The position numbers and the translations under genes were made by a program. DNA of 24,705 nucleotides from a virus. This document shows positions 15,454-23,736 of the stretch, in pieces (positions within the stretch are counted from its first letter, which is position 1; each line of letters opens with the position of its first letter). The notes below the pieces were generated by a model, which saw only the letters and a list, made by a program, of their open reading frames with translations, was not told the origin of the DNA and made no database searches. The DNA is taken from positions 1 to 24,705 of IMG/VR virus record IMGVR_UViG_3300037541_000487; one strand, 5' to 3'.

Positions 15454-18400
15454 AAACTGTACCCCTGAAAAACTGTACGACACCATAGTAAAACGCCGCA
15501 GGCTTAGCGCAAGCATAGAGAGTAGCCCTGACTTTGCCCCCTCTGTTGAGAAGTTTGGCGACAGGCTAATGATGATGTATGACCAAAAAGCCATGACAAA
15601 AAGCGATGCCGAAGGGGCGGAACTAATTGCAGGGTTAACCCCTGAACAAGCGGCCACTAAGTTGATGAGTAGTAAAGCTTTGCCAACTGATGCAGAGGTT
15701 GGGGCTACCATACAGACCATGAAGGCGTTGCAGGCTAAGGCCATGAAGGCCACAGGGGCAGAAGCTGAGGCGTTATGGGAGCAGACTGGGCAAGTAATGG
15801 AAGATTTAGCGGAGAGAGGCACAGACTTAGGCCGTAGTATTAACATGCTTAGGTTGATAGGTGGGCTAACCCCTGAAGGTGCTGTATATACAGGTAGGCG
15901 GATAGTAAAAAAGGCTGGCGATGCTGACCCCAACAAGGTGGCCAAGATTAAGGACTTTACCAAAAAGGCCAACAAGCCACCTAAGGTAGACCCTAACCAG
16001 CTTATTAAGGATTTAGAGGCGCAACTACAAGGGCAAAACAAAGCACCCAAGTCAAAGCCCCAACAAGGCAACGCCTTACCTAATATCCCCGAGGGCATGA
16101 AAGGTTTTGACGTAAAGGCCAAGATTGATGAGGCTGTAAACGATGCTAACAAGGTTATTACAGACCTTGAGAAGCAACTGCAAAAACAAACTGAACTACC
16201 CAAGGCACAGGCCACCAAACAGGGCTTAAAGCAACCTGACATCCCCGAAGGGATGGGGGGGCTGGATGTTAAGGCTAAAATAGATGAGGTTGTCGAGGCC
16301 AACAATAAAAAGCTGGACGACTTACGCAACAGGATTGAAAAAGAAACAGGCGTGCCAGTGCCTAAGCCTACCCGCCCACCTTTAGACGCTTTGAAATATC
16401 CAAAGGTAGAGGACTTAGTAAAGGCAGCTTTGGCTCACTTAAAGAAACAGCGTGACGACATGCTGGACTTAGAAAAGTTGCTGGATGCGAGAACTAAAGG
16501 GGGCAAGCCTATTAAGCCCCCTGCACCAAGGCCTGAGGATTTAAGGCTAGACCTTATTGCCTTGGCCAAGAAATACTCCGAGGTGCGTAATTTAACAGTA
16601 GCCCAGTTTGAGAAGGCTTTAGTTGACGAGATTAGAACAAAGCTACAACTAAGTGAAGACGAAGCTTCTAGCTTTGCAGCAAGCCTAACAGATGCTATGA
16701 CTGGTAGAATGGGTAACGCTAAGCAGAGGGCTATTAACAATATCCTTAAAGCCTATGACCCCAAAAAGCCAACAGCACAAAAGGCGTTGGTGAATAAGTT
16801 TGCAGAGCTTGCTAACCTTGGGATTGTTGGCAATGAGGTAACGGTTAAGGGCAACAAGCTAAGCCTTGAGGATATTTATGCGGGTAAGTTTGTTGACCAA
16901 GCAACCACGGGTGGACGTGCGCCGTTACCTCAAAAAGCAAATGTTGCCAGCTTAAAAGTGAGCTTGCGAGACATAGTTAAAAAGCACTACACCAAGCAGA
17001 ACGCAACGCAGGCGCAACTTGTGGCACAGATAGCTGCCGAAGTTAAGGCTAAGAAGATGGATATTAGCCCTTCACAGATTAACGAGTTTGCCACAGCGGT
17101 ACACCAGCAAATTAAAGTTAGCCTAGAGAATGCAAGAAAAGCAGAGCTAGATAGGTTGCTTAGACCCATTGAGCCAAACGCAACAGCACGCAAGCCCTTG
17201 GTGGATAGGGCAGTTGAGCTTGCTAACCTTGGGGCTTTGAATGAGCAGGCCACAACCGATTTGCTGGCCGACAAACTGAAGCTACCCAAGCTAACCCCCG
17301 AACAGGCTAAAGAGCTGGCCACCCAAGCCGAGAAAATGCAAAACACCCAAGGCAAAGACAACAGAGTTAAGGAACAAGCTATACTTGGGCGGATGCTGGC
17401 CGACTTAGTACCCCCTGATATGTGGGACAAGGTAGAGGCTTACCGCATTTACGCCATGCTGTCATCGCCTAAGACTGCTGTGCGTAACGTAGCAGGTAAC
17501 GCCATTATGCAGGCGGTAGACTTGCCAGCCAAGACATTAGCCAGTGGCATAGATGCCTTAGTGGGCAAGGTGACAGGCAAGCGCACTATTGGTTTGCCTG
17601 ATATTAAGACCTTTGTAAGGCGTGCCAACTATGGGTTTAGGGTGGGGAAGCGTGACTGGAAGCTAGACATTAACACCCGAAGCGATGCCTCCAAGTACAA
17701 CCTGCCCCGCACTAAAACCTTTAAAACTGGCTTTATGAGCAAGGCCGAGGACGCTATACGCTTTGGGCTACAAGTGCCTGACCGTGTGGCTTATGAGGCT
17801 GTGTATGGCATGAGCCTAAGTGACCAGCTCACCTTGCTAAAGCAACAGAAAAAGCCTTTACGCATTACGGATGAGATGAAGGCTATTGCCCACCACGACG
17901 CTTTGTATGCCACGTTTTCAGATGACAACGTTGTTAGCAAGATGGCCGTTAAGTTAAGGGACACACTTAACGCTGGTAAAAAGTTTGGCCTAGGCTCTGC
18001 TTTGCTACCCTTCGCCCAAGTCCCTGCCAACTTACTCAACCGTGGGTTTGCCTTTAGCCCCGCTGGTTTTGTGCGGTCAATGTACCTATTAACCAAGCCC
18101 TTGGCAGGTGGTGAGTTTGACCAGCGTGCTTTTAGCCTAAGCCTTGCAAGGGCTTTCACTGGCTCTGTGGGTGGCTTTGGCTTGGCTTACCTGCTGGCTA
18201 ACAATGGCGTGATTACAGGGGAAAGGCCAACAGATGCAACCAAGGCAGAGTTTGAGGAGTCTGTGTATGGCCAGTTTGAGAGTATCAACCTTAACGCTTT
18301 AATGCGCTTTGCTATGAGTGGCTTCACTCAAAAGCAGGTAGCCCTAGAGGGTGACACGCTAGTAAGCTACAACTGGGCGCAACCCATCGCCATTGTTATG

Positions 18401-19372
18401 GCCACTGGCGCTAACCTTGCCGTAGCCGAACGCCGTAGCAAAGAAATAACAGGGCTTGAGGGTGTAGCCTTAGACGCTTACAAAGCCCTTGGCATGGGCA
18501 AGGGGGCGTTAAACTCTCTGCTAGACACTGGCATGTTGCAAGGTGTACAAGGCTTGTTTGGTGGACGTGACCCTAACCAAAAAGCAGGGGTTGCCGAAGG
18601 CTTAGAGCGAATGGCAACCGACTACCCATTAACTTACCTCCCCTCTGTGGGTGGCCAGCTAGCCCAACTGGTTGACCCCACTGTTAGGGAAACCAAAGGG
18701 GCGACACCTGTTGAAACCTTAGGGCGCAAAGCGGCTGCTAAAGTGCCAGTGCTTAGCACCACACAGCCAGCGAGAAGGGATGCCCTAGGCAATGACAAGC
18801 CCCGCTTCCAAAGTGATAACGTGGTTGTAAACGCCTTTAACACGCTGGTCAACCCCGCCTTTGTGAAGCGCATTAAAGGCACGCCACTGAGGGCAGAGCT
18901 TGAGCGGTTGTACCAGCAAAGCGACAAGGCCAGTATGTTGCCTAACGTGGTTGACCAAAACATAAGCGTAGTACGCAATGGCAAGAAGGAAGACAAACGC
19001 CTAACCGCACAGGAGATAAGCCAGTACCAAGGCGTGCAAGGTGAAGCTACTAAGCAACTGTTTGAGTTGCTGTACCCGCTAAACGTAAGCTCTCAAAACC
19101 AAGGGATGATTGACTCTGCCAAGGCCAAAACCTACGCAAGATTGGCTAGCCTTGCTGATTCATATGCTAAGGAGAAGCTGTTTAGGCATGAGATTCAAAG
19201 TGCAACTATCCCTGAAATGCTTATCATTAAAGGGTTACAAAGGCAGTCGCCTCAAATGCTAAACAAAGGGGTACAGATTTTGTACGGCAAAGCCCTAAAG
19301 GGAGAAAACCCTAGACGACAAATGAGACAAGAGGCCAAAAAGCAGAAGGTGGCTTCGCTCTTACGGAGCTAG
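15446..19372 (+). CDS. Very large internal virion/ejection protein (1308 aa)
   Basis: The largest gene in the window. The first 350 residues are charged and coiled coil-forming, with a duplicated element (IPEGMKGFDVKAKIDEAV near 214; IPEGMGGLDVKAKIDEVV near 266). A duplicated helical domain of about 95 residues follows (367-461 and 503-597, each ending in ELANLG). Residues about 662-690 have YRIYAMLSSPKTAVRNVAGN, a motif widespread in giant phage virion proteins. LLPFAQVPANLLNRG at 853-867 and a hydrophobic stretch at 901-920 suggest membrane interaction. A C-terminal helical part has RLTAQEISQYQGVQGEATKQ. No lytic transglycosylase or protease motif was recognised. The start is GTG at 15446, overlapping the previous stop by 8 bases, with AGAGG upstream. 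It probably forms part of the ejected complex that conducts DNA. Confidence 0.6.
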   Translation: MAENCTPEKLYDTIVKRRRLSASIESSPDFAPSVEKFGDRLMMMYDQKAMTKSDAEGAELIAGLTPEQAATKLMSSKALPTDAEVGATIQTMKALQAKAMKATGAEAEALWEQTGQVMEDLAERGTDLGRSINMLRLIGGLTPEGAVYTGRRIVKKAGDADPNKVAKIKDFTKKANKPPKVDPNQLIKDLEAQLQGQNKAPKSKPQQGNALPNIPEGMKGFDVKAKIDEAVNDANKVITDLEKQLQKQTELPKAQATKQGLKQPDIPEGMGGLDVKAKIDEVVEANNKKLDDLRNRIEKETGVPVPKPTRPPLDALKYPKVEDLVKAALAHLKKQRDDMLDLEKLLDARTKGGKPIKPPAPRPEDLRLDLIALAKKYSEVRNLTVAQFEKALVDEIRTKLQLSEDEASSFAASLTDAMTGRMGNAKQRAINNILKAYDPKKPTAQKALVNKFAELANLGIVGNEVTVKGNKLSLEDIYAGKFVDQATTGGRAPLPQKANVASLKVSLRDIVKKHYTKQNATQAQLVAQIAAEVKAKKMDISPSQINEFATAVHQQIKVSLENARKAELDRLLRPIEPNATARKPLVDRAVELANLGALNEQATTDLLADKLKLPKLTPEQAKELATQAEKMQNTQGKDNRVKEQAILGRMLADLVPPDMWDKVEAYRIYAMLSSPKTAVRNVAGNAIMQAVDLPAKTLASGIDALVGKVTGKRTIGLPDIKTFVRRANYGFRVGKRDWKLDINTRSDASKYNLPRTKTFKTGFMSKAEDAIRFGLQVPDRVAYEAVYGMSLSDQLTLLKQQKKPLRITDEMKAIAHHDALYATFSDDNVVSKMAVKLRDTLNAGKKFGLGSALLPFAQVPANLLNRGFAFSPAGFVRSMYLLTKPLAGGEFDQRAFSLSLARAFTGSVGGFGLAYLLANNGVITGERPTDATKAEFEESVYGQFESINLNALMRFAMSGFTQKQVALEGDTLVSYNWAQPIAIVMATGANLAVAERRSKEITGLEGVALDAYKALGMGKGALNSLLDTGMLQGVQGLFGGRDPNQKAGVAEGLERMATDYPLTYLPSVGGQLAQLVDPTVRETKGATPVETLGRKAAAKVPVLSTTQPARRDALGNDKPRFQSDNVVVNAFNTLVNPAFVKRIKGTPLRAELERLYQQSDKASMLPNVVDQNISVVRNGKKEDKRLTAQEISQYQGVQGEATKQLFELLYPLNVSSQNQGMIDSAKAKTYARLASLADSYAKEKLFRHEIQSATIPEMLIIKGLQRQSPQMLNKGVQILYGKALKGENPRRQMRQEAKKQKVASLLRS
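16082..16360 (+). repeat. Duplicated IPEGM coiled-coil element
   Basis: Residues 213-251 (16082-16198) and 265-305 (16238-16360) of the 1308-aa protein share the pattern P-x-I-P-E-G-M-x-G-x-D-V-K-A-K-I-D-E, followed by an Asn/Lys-rich helix and a Thr-x-x-Pro end. The two copies are separated by a short linker. Confidence 0.7.
16544..17236 (+). repeat. Duplicated helical domain in the 1308-aa protein
   Basis: Residues 367-461 (16544-16828) and 503-597 (16952-17236) align over their full length without large gaps. They share the opening L-x-L/S-L-x-x-x-x-K-K, a central Q/I-N/S helix, an N-A-x-x-A/K-x-L-V segment and the closing AELANLG or VELANLG. Sequence identity is low to moderate, indicating an old duplication. 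Confidence 0.65.
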
Positions 19373-19397
19373 CCTTACCGATACAATGAGACTAACT

Positions 19398-19419
19398 AGC
19401 ATGAGGATTTTAAGTTATG
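19398..19419 (+). promoter_or_regulatory. Leader of the first tail-fibre gene, similar to the coat leader
   Basis: AGCATGAGG (19398-19406) then ATTTTAAGTT before ATG 19417 closely matches the region before the coat gene. The 44-base gap here has no convincing terminator: the imperfect stem at 19351-19374 lacks a U-tract. Confidence 0.4.
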
Positions 19420-20148
19420 GCCAATCTTGGCGGATTGTTAATCGCAGCAGGTACAGCAACCACTAACCCTAACCCTAACACCCTGATTTTGCCCACCACA
19501 GTAGTGGCTGGAACGGATGTATTTACCAGCTCCGTGGCTCATGGCTACGTGACGGGCAACAAGGTAAGGCTAGGCGCATCTGCTGGTGGAGCCTTGCCCG
19601 CTGGCATAAGCGCAACCACTGACTATTACCTAAGGGTTATCAGCGCAACGACCTTTACCTTGCACCTTACTGAAGCCGCCGCCATTGCTAACGCTGTCAT
19701 TGTGGATGCTACCGACACTGGAACGGCCGTATTTGGTGTCAACCCTCTGCTCATGTTCCCACAGACCCCCCTTGCTACAAAGACACAGCAAACCCCTAGT
19801 GCCGTGTGGACAACCCTTACCACGGCGGGGACTTACAGTAAAGCCTTACGCCCACGCAACAACTATGCGGATGGTATTAACAAAAACATCCTGCTTAACT
19901 TTATCCCCTCGGCTGGCTTGGCGGCTACTTACACGGCTACGGTGTGGGCTTACAACGACACCCATGCACGCAGGGCTTTAACTAACCCTTGGTCAACACC
20001 TATCACTAGTGGCACGTTTAACTTTACGGGCAACCAGCTTGTTGAGTTGGCTAATGATGGTAGCCTGCTTTGGTATGTTCAACTAAGCTCAATCAGTAGT
20101 GGCTCTGTCGCCGTGTACTTTGATAACGGTGCAGCGGAGGCTTTCTAG
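19417..20148 (+). CDS. Tail fibre or fibre-attachment protein (243 aa)
   Basis: A 243-aa beta-rich protein at the start of the receptor-binding block. Residues about 30-105 contain FTSSVAHGYVTGNKVRLGAS, LPAGISATTDYYLRVISAT and FTLHLTEAAAIANAV, matching a small domain common in phage tail and fibre proteins in which an 'H.Y.TG..V' strand is followed by 'LPAGL....YYV' and 'F.L..T...A'. The C-terminal half is a Thr/Ser/Asn-rich beta region ending in YFDNGAAEAF. No enzyme motif is seen. It has its own leader after a 44-base gap, while the next gene starts on its stop codon. Confidence 0.6.
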   Translation: MANLGGLLIAAGTATTNPNPNTLILPTTVVAGTDVFTSSVAHGYVTGNKVRLGASAGGALPAGISATTDYYLRVISATTFTLHLTEAAAIANAVIVDATDTGTAVFGVNPLLMFPQTPLATKTQQTPSAVWTTLTTAGTYSKALRPRNNYADGINKNILLNFIPSAGLAATYTATVWAYNDTHARRALTNPWSTPITSGTFNFTGNQLVELANDGSLLWYVQLSSISSGSVAVYFDNGAAEAF

Positions 20149-20966
20149 TGGCTACCTACACCCCTAACACATCAGGTATTGAGATTGGCGAGCCTGTTCA
20201 AGCAAGTCACCTGCTTAATAACTTCTCTGCCATACAGACCAGCGTTAATGCCATTGAAGCGGTGCAGATTGCAAGCAACGCCGTCACTACGGCCAAGATT
20301 AACAACGGTGCGGTGACAGCCGACAAGATAGCCAGTAGTGCAGTGGTTGAGGCTAAGCTAGGAACAGGGGCAGTAACCACTGCTAAGCTAGCCAGCAATG
20401 CCGTGACGACGGTTAAGGTGACAGATGCCAACATTACCAACGCCAAGCTGGCGGATGAGGCCAAGGCTTACATTTCCAAAAGCTCCCCCTCGGCTGCAAC
20501 GGAAGTTATCTTTACAGGGCTTAACTTTGCCACATTTCAGCAATACGAGATATTCTTTAACCTCGCAAAGAGTGCCGACAACAACGCCTTGCAAATGCAA
20601 TATAGTACAGATGGTGGCTCTAGCTGGGTAACATCAGGATATGAAGTAGGTACAGAAGCGAAGATTATTGGTAGCACGACAACAGGCGCACAAAATGGCT
20701 CTTCCGAAGGGTCGATAGAGCTTGCTTTGTTTGGTTCCACCGCTGGCAACGGAGCAATTGGCCGTGTGGAATTCGGCCAAGAAACAGACCAAGATCAATT
20801 CATGGGCTTTTTTACAACCACTTGTAGGCGTGCAGGCGTAACGGATACCTTGGTATTAAGAGGTGGCTTCCGTGATTTTCAGTCAAGCTCAATAGATGCG
20901 GTTAAGTTGTTTGTAACGTCAGGCACATTAACAGGTAATGTTTTGCTTAAAGGGACACCACGTTAA
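20148..20966 (+). CDS. Tail fibre with decapeptide-repeat shaft (272 aa)
   Basis: A 272-aa fibre-type protein. An N-terminal adaptor of about 40 residues is followed by six copies of a 10-residue unit (residues 41-101), for example IASNAVTTAK and LGTGAVTTAK. Such x-x-x-A-V-x-x-x-K-(I/L) repeats form trimeric shafts in many tail fibres. Residues 110-272 form a beta-rich head with ALQMQYSTDGGSSWVTSGYE, a common phage surface-protein pattern, and end in VLLKGTPR. The start is GTG at 20148, overlapping the TAG before it, with CGGAGG 7 bases upstream. The only GATC found in the window lies here at 20793. The role is probably receptor binding or as a connector for the spike encoded next. Confidence 0.65.
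   Translation: MATYTPNTSGIEIGEPVQASHLLNNFSAIQTSVNAIEAVQIASNAVTTAKINNGAVTADKIASSAVVEAKLGTGAVTTAKLASNAVTTVKVTDANITNAKLADEAKAYISKSSPSAATEVIFTGLNFATFQQYEIFFNLAKSADNNALQMQYSTDGGSSWVTSGYEVGTEAKIIGSTTTGAQNGSSEGSIELALFGSTAGNGAIGRVEFGQETDQDQFMGFFTTTCRRAGVTDTLVLRGGFRDFQSSSIDAVKLFVTSGTLTGNVLLKGTPR
20268..20450 (+). repeat. Six 30-bp repeats coding a fibre shaft
   Basis: Six in-register units code the decapeptide pattern with Ala-Val at positions 5-6 and Lys at position 10. Copies 1, 4 and 5 are closest (NAVTTAK, GAVTTAK, NAVTTVK). The array could expand or contract by recombination and change fibre length. Confidence 0.75.
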
Positions 20967-23533
20967 TGAGCAACAACTGGATTTATAACAGCCCTTTAGG
21001 TGAGCGAGTTGCAAACCTATTTGATAGCGTTGAACAGGCCAACAACGAACAAGGGCTTGTTGACTGGGTTAAGCTATCAGGCAACGATGGTGATAATGAC
21101 GGCTGGGTAAACGCTGTTAAGGAACACCTTAACATACGACAGTATGGGGCAAAAGGTGAAGGGCTTAGCAATGACACCTTGGCCTTCCAGCGTGCTGTTG
21201 CTGTGGGACGTGGCTTTAGGATACCCAAAGGACGCTACCGCCTTAATGGCACGTTAGAACCAAAGGGCGCACTGTCAGGCAGTGTTAACTTAGAAGACTA
21301 TGGCCTTATAGGTGACGGTGTTATCAACGACTTTCAAGCCCTGCAAAGAGCCATAGCATCAGGGTTAAGCGTAATCATCCCTGATGGTATTTACATGCTT
21401 GAGGGTGACTTAACCTTATCCCAAGCGGTTGATTTAATCATAGAACTTAACATTGACAACTTTGGTGCTAAAGGCGATGGCGTAACGGATGACTTAATTG
21501 CTTTCCAAAAAGCACTAGACTCATGCGAAGGTAGAGTCGTAAAAGGCTCAGCTAAGGTTTATCTTATAAGTGATACTCTCTATATCCCACCTTCTGTAAC
21601 CTTTGAGGGGCAGGGGGCTGGTGACCCCTTTAATATCGGTGGCACCTTCCCTAAAACTGTAATACAACTTAGTACAACTACAGAAGGTACTAAGCGAATA
21701 TGGACAGACGTAGGCTTGCCAGCCACACCAGCAGGCACTTTAGTTGATACGCCTATTAGTGTTGGTGTGGTGGCAACAGGCGGGGTGATTAGCTTAAAAA
21801 AGTTTACTATTAGAAGCAACACTGATATTGGCGACAACACTAACACTTGGGACGTGCATTTCCTCTCTGCTGGTGCCTTCCGCTTAAACCTAGACAGGGT
21901 TAACACCCAAGGGACGGCACGCTATTGTGGCTTTTTGCTTGACGCTACTTGGTCAGTGTCTAACACGGCTTTGCAAGATTTACACACCAACACTTATGGG
22001 CGCACTGTGCCAAGTTCAGGCTCAAGCAATGAAATGACCTTTTCGCATTGCTATTTTCAAGGTGGCCAATGGGGTATTATTGCTCAAGGCACAAAGCGCA
22101 CAGATACTAGCCCAGGCATTTGGTCAACTGGCGGAATGTCAGATTTAACTGCTCTAGGGTGTCGTGTTAGCAACACCCCTATTAGGCTAGGCACTCAGGG
22201 GAATGGCCAGCCTATTTATGCTTTAGACAGTGGTGGTTACAAACGAGATTTACATAACGGCTTCCAAAACCGCCGCTGGATAGGTTGTGGCTTTAGAGCG
22301 ACATCAGGGTGTAGTGTTTACTTAGACAGTGGTGCGTATGAGGAGTTTATTGGTGTTTATGGTGAAAGCCGTGGTGACAGAGTACCTTCTGTTGAAGTGG
22401 TTAAAACTATAGACGCTTTAGGGGTAGTGCAAAAAGCTTTTACTGGAAATTATGTTGGCAACCCCGCATTAGTGCCTACCGAGGTTTACATTTACCTAAC
22501 TGATACAACTCGGATTGACCCTATTACTAATGGCATTAAGCCTGCTACTATATGGACAACATCAACAGGTAGCTTTACTTTAGGCGCAGTTGGCTACGAT
22601 AGTACTGCTGGAAGGGTTTACTTAACTGCCGATATTATTACAGGTACTATTACAGCAGGCCAAACTGTGACACAGGCAGCAGGCCAAACCATAGGGACGT
22701 ACGGCTTTTACGCTACTGATAGAGCAGAGGCGACGTATAGCCAAGGGCAGTCTAGCTTTCAGGCACCTGACAAGCAAAAAATATCACATCTTGGTACAAG
22801 TGGTGCCTTGCTAGGTGGAAACTTCAGGTGTGCAGGCATATGCAGTACAAGCGAGGCTTTAGTGCTTGGCGCATTAGATAGCGTCACCTTTGACTGTGAA
22901 AACGGTTCATACAACATCTATCATAACCTTTATGGTGCTGGTACAAATACGTTTGCTAGGCTAAGAATTGATGATGATGCTATCTACCACTATCAGGCCG
23001 CTAACTTTGGGCAAACTGGCAGACGCTGGGGTATTGGCTATTTCACAAGCCTTAACGTAAGCGATACTGCCACAACCCGCACTAACCTAGGGCTTGGCAC
23101 GGCAGCCGAGACTACCTACGAGACTGGCACCTTTACCCCTGTATTGCAAGGGTCAACCACGGCTGGGGTTAATACCTACAGTGTGCAACAAGGCCAGTAT
23201 GTAAAAGTGGGCAGGCTGGTTACTTGCATGATGCGGTTACAGCTATCTGCTGTAGGTACAGCTGGTAACGCTATGGCTGGCGACGCACAGATTAGCGGTC
23301 TCCCCTTTGCTATAAGCCAAACGCCCATAAGTGCGGTGGCCGTCAACTCTGCTCTTAACGTAACTGGTGTGTTAGGGGACAACTACTACTTCCAAATAGC
23401 GACAGGTACAGTCATACCCTTTAACCGCAATAGCGTTGTTGCCACCTTAACAACAGCCAGCGGTGTGCCAGTAACCGACATTACAAACACCACGCAATTT
23501 AGAATTAACTTTAGCTACTTGGCAGCAAGCTAG
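20966..23533 (+). CDS. Tail spike with beta-helix (pectate-lyase-like) fold
   Basis: An 855-aa spike likely to bind and cut host surface polysaccharide. Residues 1-55 form an attachment domain. Then come three successive copies of the cap motif found at the front of pectate lyase-superfamily beta-helices: NIRQYGAKGEGLSNDTLAFQ (from 56), NLEDYGLIGDGVINDFQALQ (from 108) and NIDNFGAKGDGVTDDLIAFQ (from 162). Residues about 205-690 carry beta-helix-type strands with many Gly, Asn and Thr. TATTRTNLGLGTAAETT near 700 is a common fibre linker, and the C-terminal domain from about 720 (GTFTPVLQGSTTAGVNTYS, YVKVGRLV, ISGLPF) matches a spike tip module. Catalytic residues cannot be assigned by eye. ATG overlaps the previous stop by one base. 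Confidence 0.78.
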   Translation: MSNNWIYNSPLGERVANLFDSVEQANNEQGLVDWVKLSGNDGDNDGWVNAVKEHLNIRQYGAKGEGLSNDTLAFQRAVAVGRGFRIPKGRYRLNGTLEPKGALSGSVNLEDYGLIGDGVINDFQALQRAIASGLSVIIPDGIYMLEGDLTLSQAVDLIIELNIDNFGAKGDGVTDDLIAFQKALDSCEGRVVKGSAKVYLISDTLYIPPSVTFEGQGAGDPFNIGGTFPKTVIQLSTTTEGTKRIWTDVGLPATPAGTLVDTPISVGVVATGGVISLKKFTIRSNTDIGDNTNTWDVHFLSAGAFRLNLDRVNTQGTARYCGFLLDATWSVSNTALQDLHTNTYGRTVPSSGSSNEMTFSHCYFQGGQWGIIAQGTKRTDTSPGIWSTGGMSDLTALGCRVSNTPIRLGTQGNGQPIYALDSGGYKRDLHNGFQNRRWIGCGFRATSGCSVYLDSGAYEEFIGVYGESRGDRVPSVEVVKTIDALGVVQKAFTGNYVGNPALVPTEVYIYLTDTTRIDPITNGIKPATIWTTSTGSFTLGAVGYDSTAGRVYLTADIITGTITAGQTVTQAAGQTIGTYGFYATDRAEATYSQGQSSFQAPDKQKISHLGTSGALLGGNFRCAGICSTSEALVLGALDSVTFDCENGSYNIYHNLYGAGTNTFARLRIDDDAIYHYQAANFGQTGRRWGIGYFTSLNVSDTATTRTNLGLGTAAETTYETGTFTPVLQGSTTAGVNTYSVQQGQYVKVGRLVTCMMRLQLSAVGTAGNAMAGDAQISGLPFAISQTPISAVAVNSALNVTGVLGDNYYFQIATGTVIPFNRNSVVATLTTASGVPVTDITNTTQFRINFSYLAAS
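21131..21580 (+). repeat. Three successive beta-helix cap modules
   Basis: Residues 56-97, 108-148 and 162-205 of the spike each read N-(I/L)-x-x-(Y/F)-G-x-x-G-(D/E)-G-(V/L)-x-(N/D)-D-x-x-A-(F/L)-Q followed by a basic or Pro-Lys/Asp-Gly turn and a hydrophobic strand. One copy is usual; three in a row are not. The first and third keep GAKG, the second has GLIG. Confidence 0.7.
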
Positions 23534-23541
23534 GAGGCACT

Positions 23542-23736
23542 ATGGAACTAACACTTGATTTACACGGCAATATTGAAGTAAAGCAAACGATTGACGGCAA
23601 CCTACACCGCCAAGTGGTGGAGTGTGGCGATTGGGCTAAGGCCACTGCTCTTGGCTTGAGCCAGTACGCTACGGCAAACTGGACAACTGAAATGATAGAC
23701 GCTTGGGAAACCTTGAAAGAGGAGGCTAACGAATAA
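23542..23736 (+). CDS. Small hypothetical protein (64 aa)
   Basis: A 64-aa acidic soluble protein, starting MELTLDLHGNIEVKQTIDGN and ending in a helix (WETLKEEANE). The ATG at 23542 has a strong AGGAGG 5 bases upstream. It lies between the spike and the spike-tip-like gene; the following ATG overlaps its stop by one base. The N-terminal half looks beta and the C-terminal half helical. I do not recognise a family. Position suggests a chaperone or small structural partner of the spike, but there is no direct evidence. Confidence 0.55.
   Translation: MELTLDLHGNIEVKQTIDGNLHRQVVECGDWAKATALGLSQYATANWTTEMIDAWETLKEEANE

Noticed and set aside
19351-19374. Imperfect hairpin at the end of the 1308-aa gene
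   Set aside because: Stem is broken by mismatches and no run of T follows, so it is not supported as an intrinsic terminator.
19382-19387. TACAAT as a -10 box before the first fibre gene
   Set aside because: No -35 at 16-18 bases and no TGn extension.
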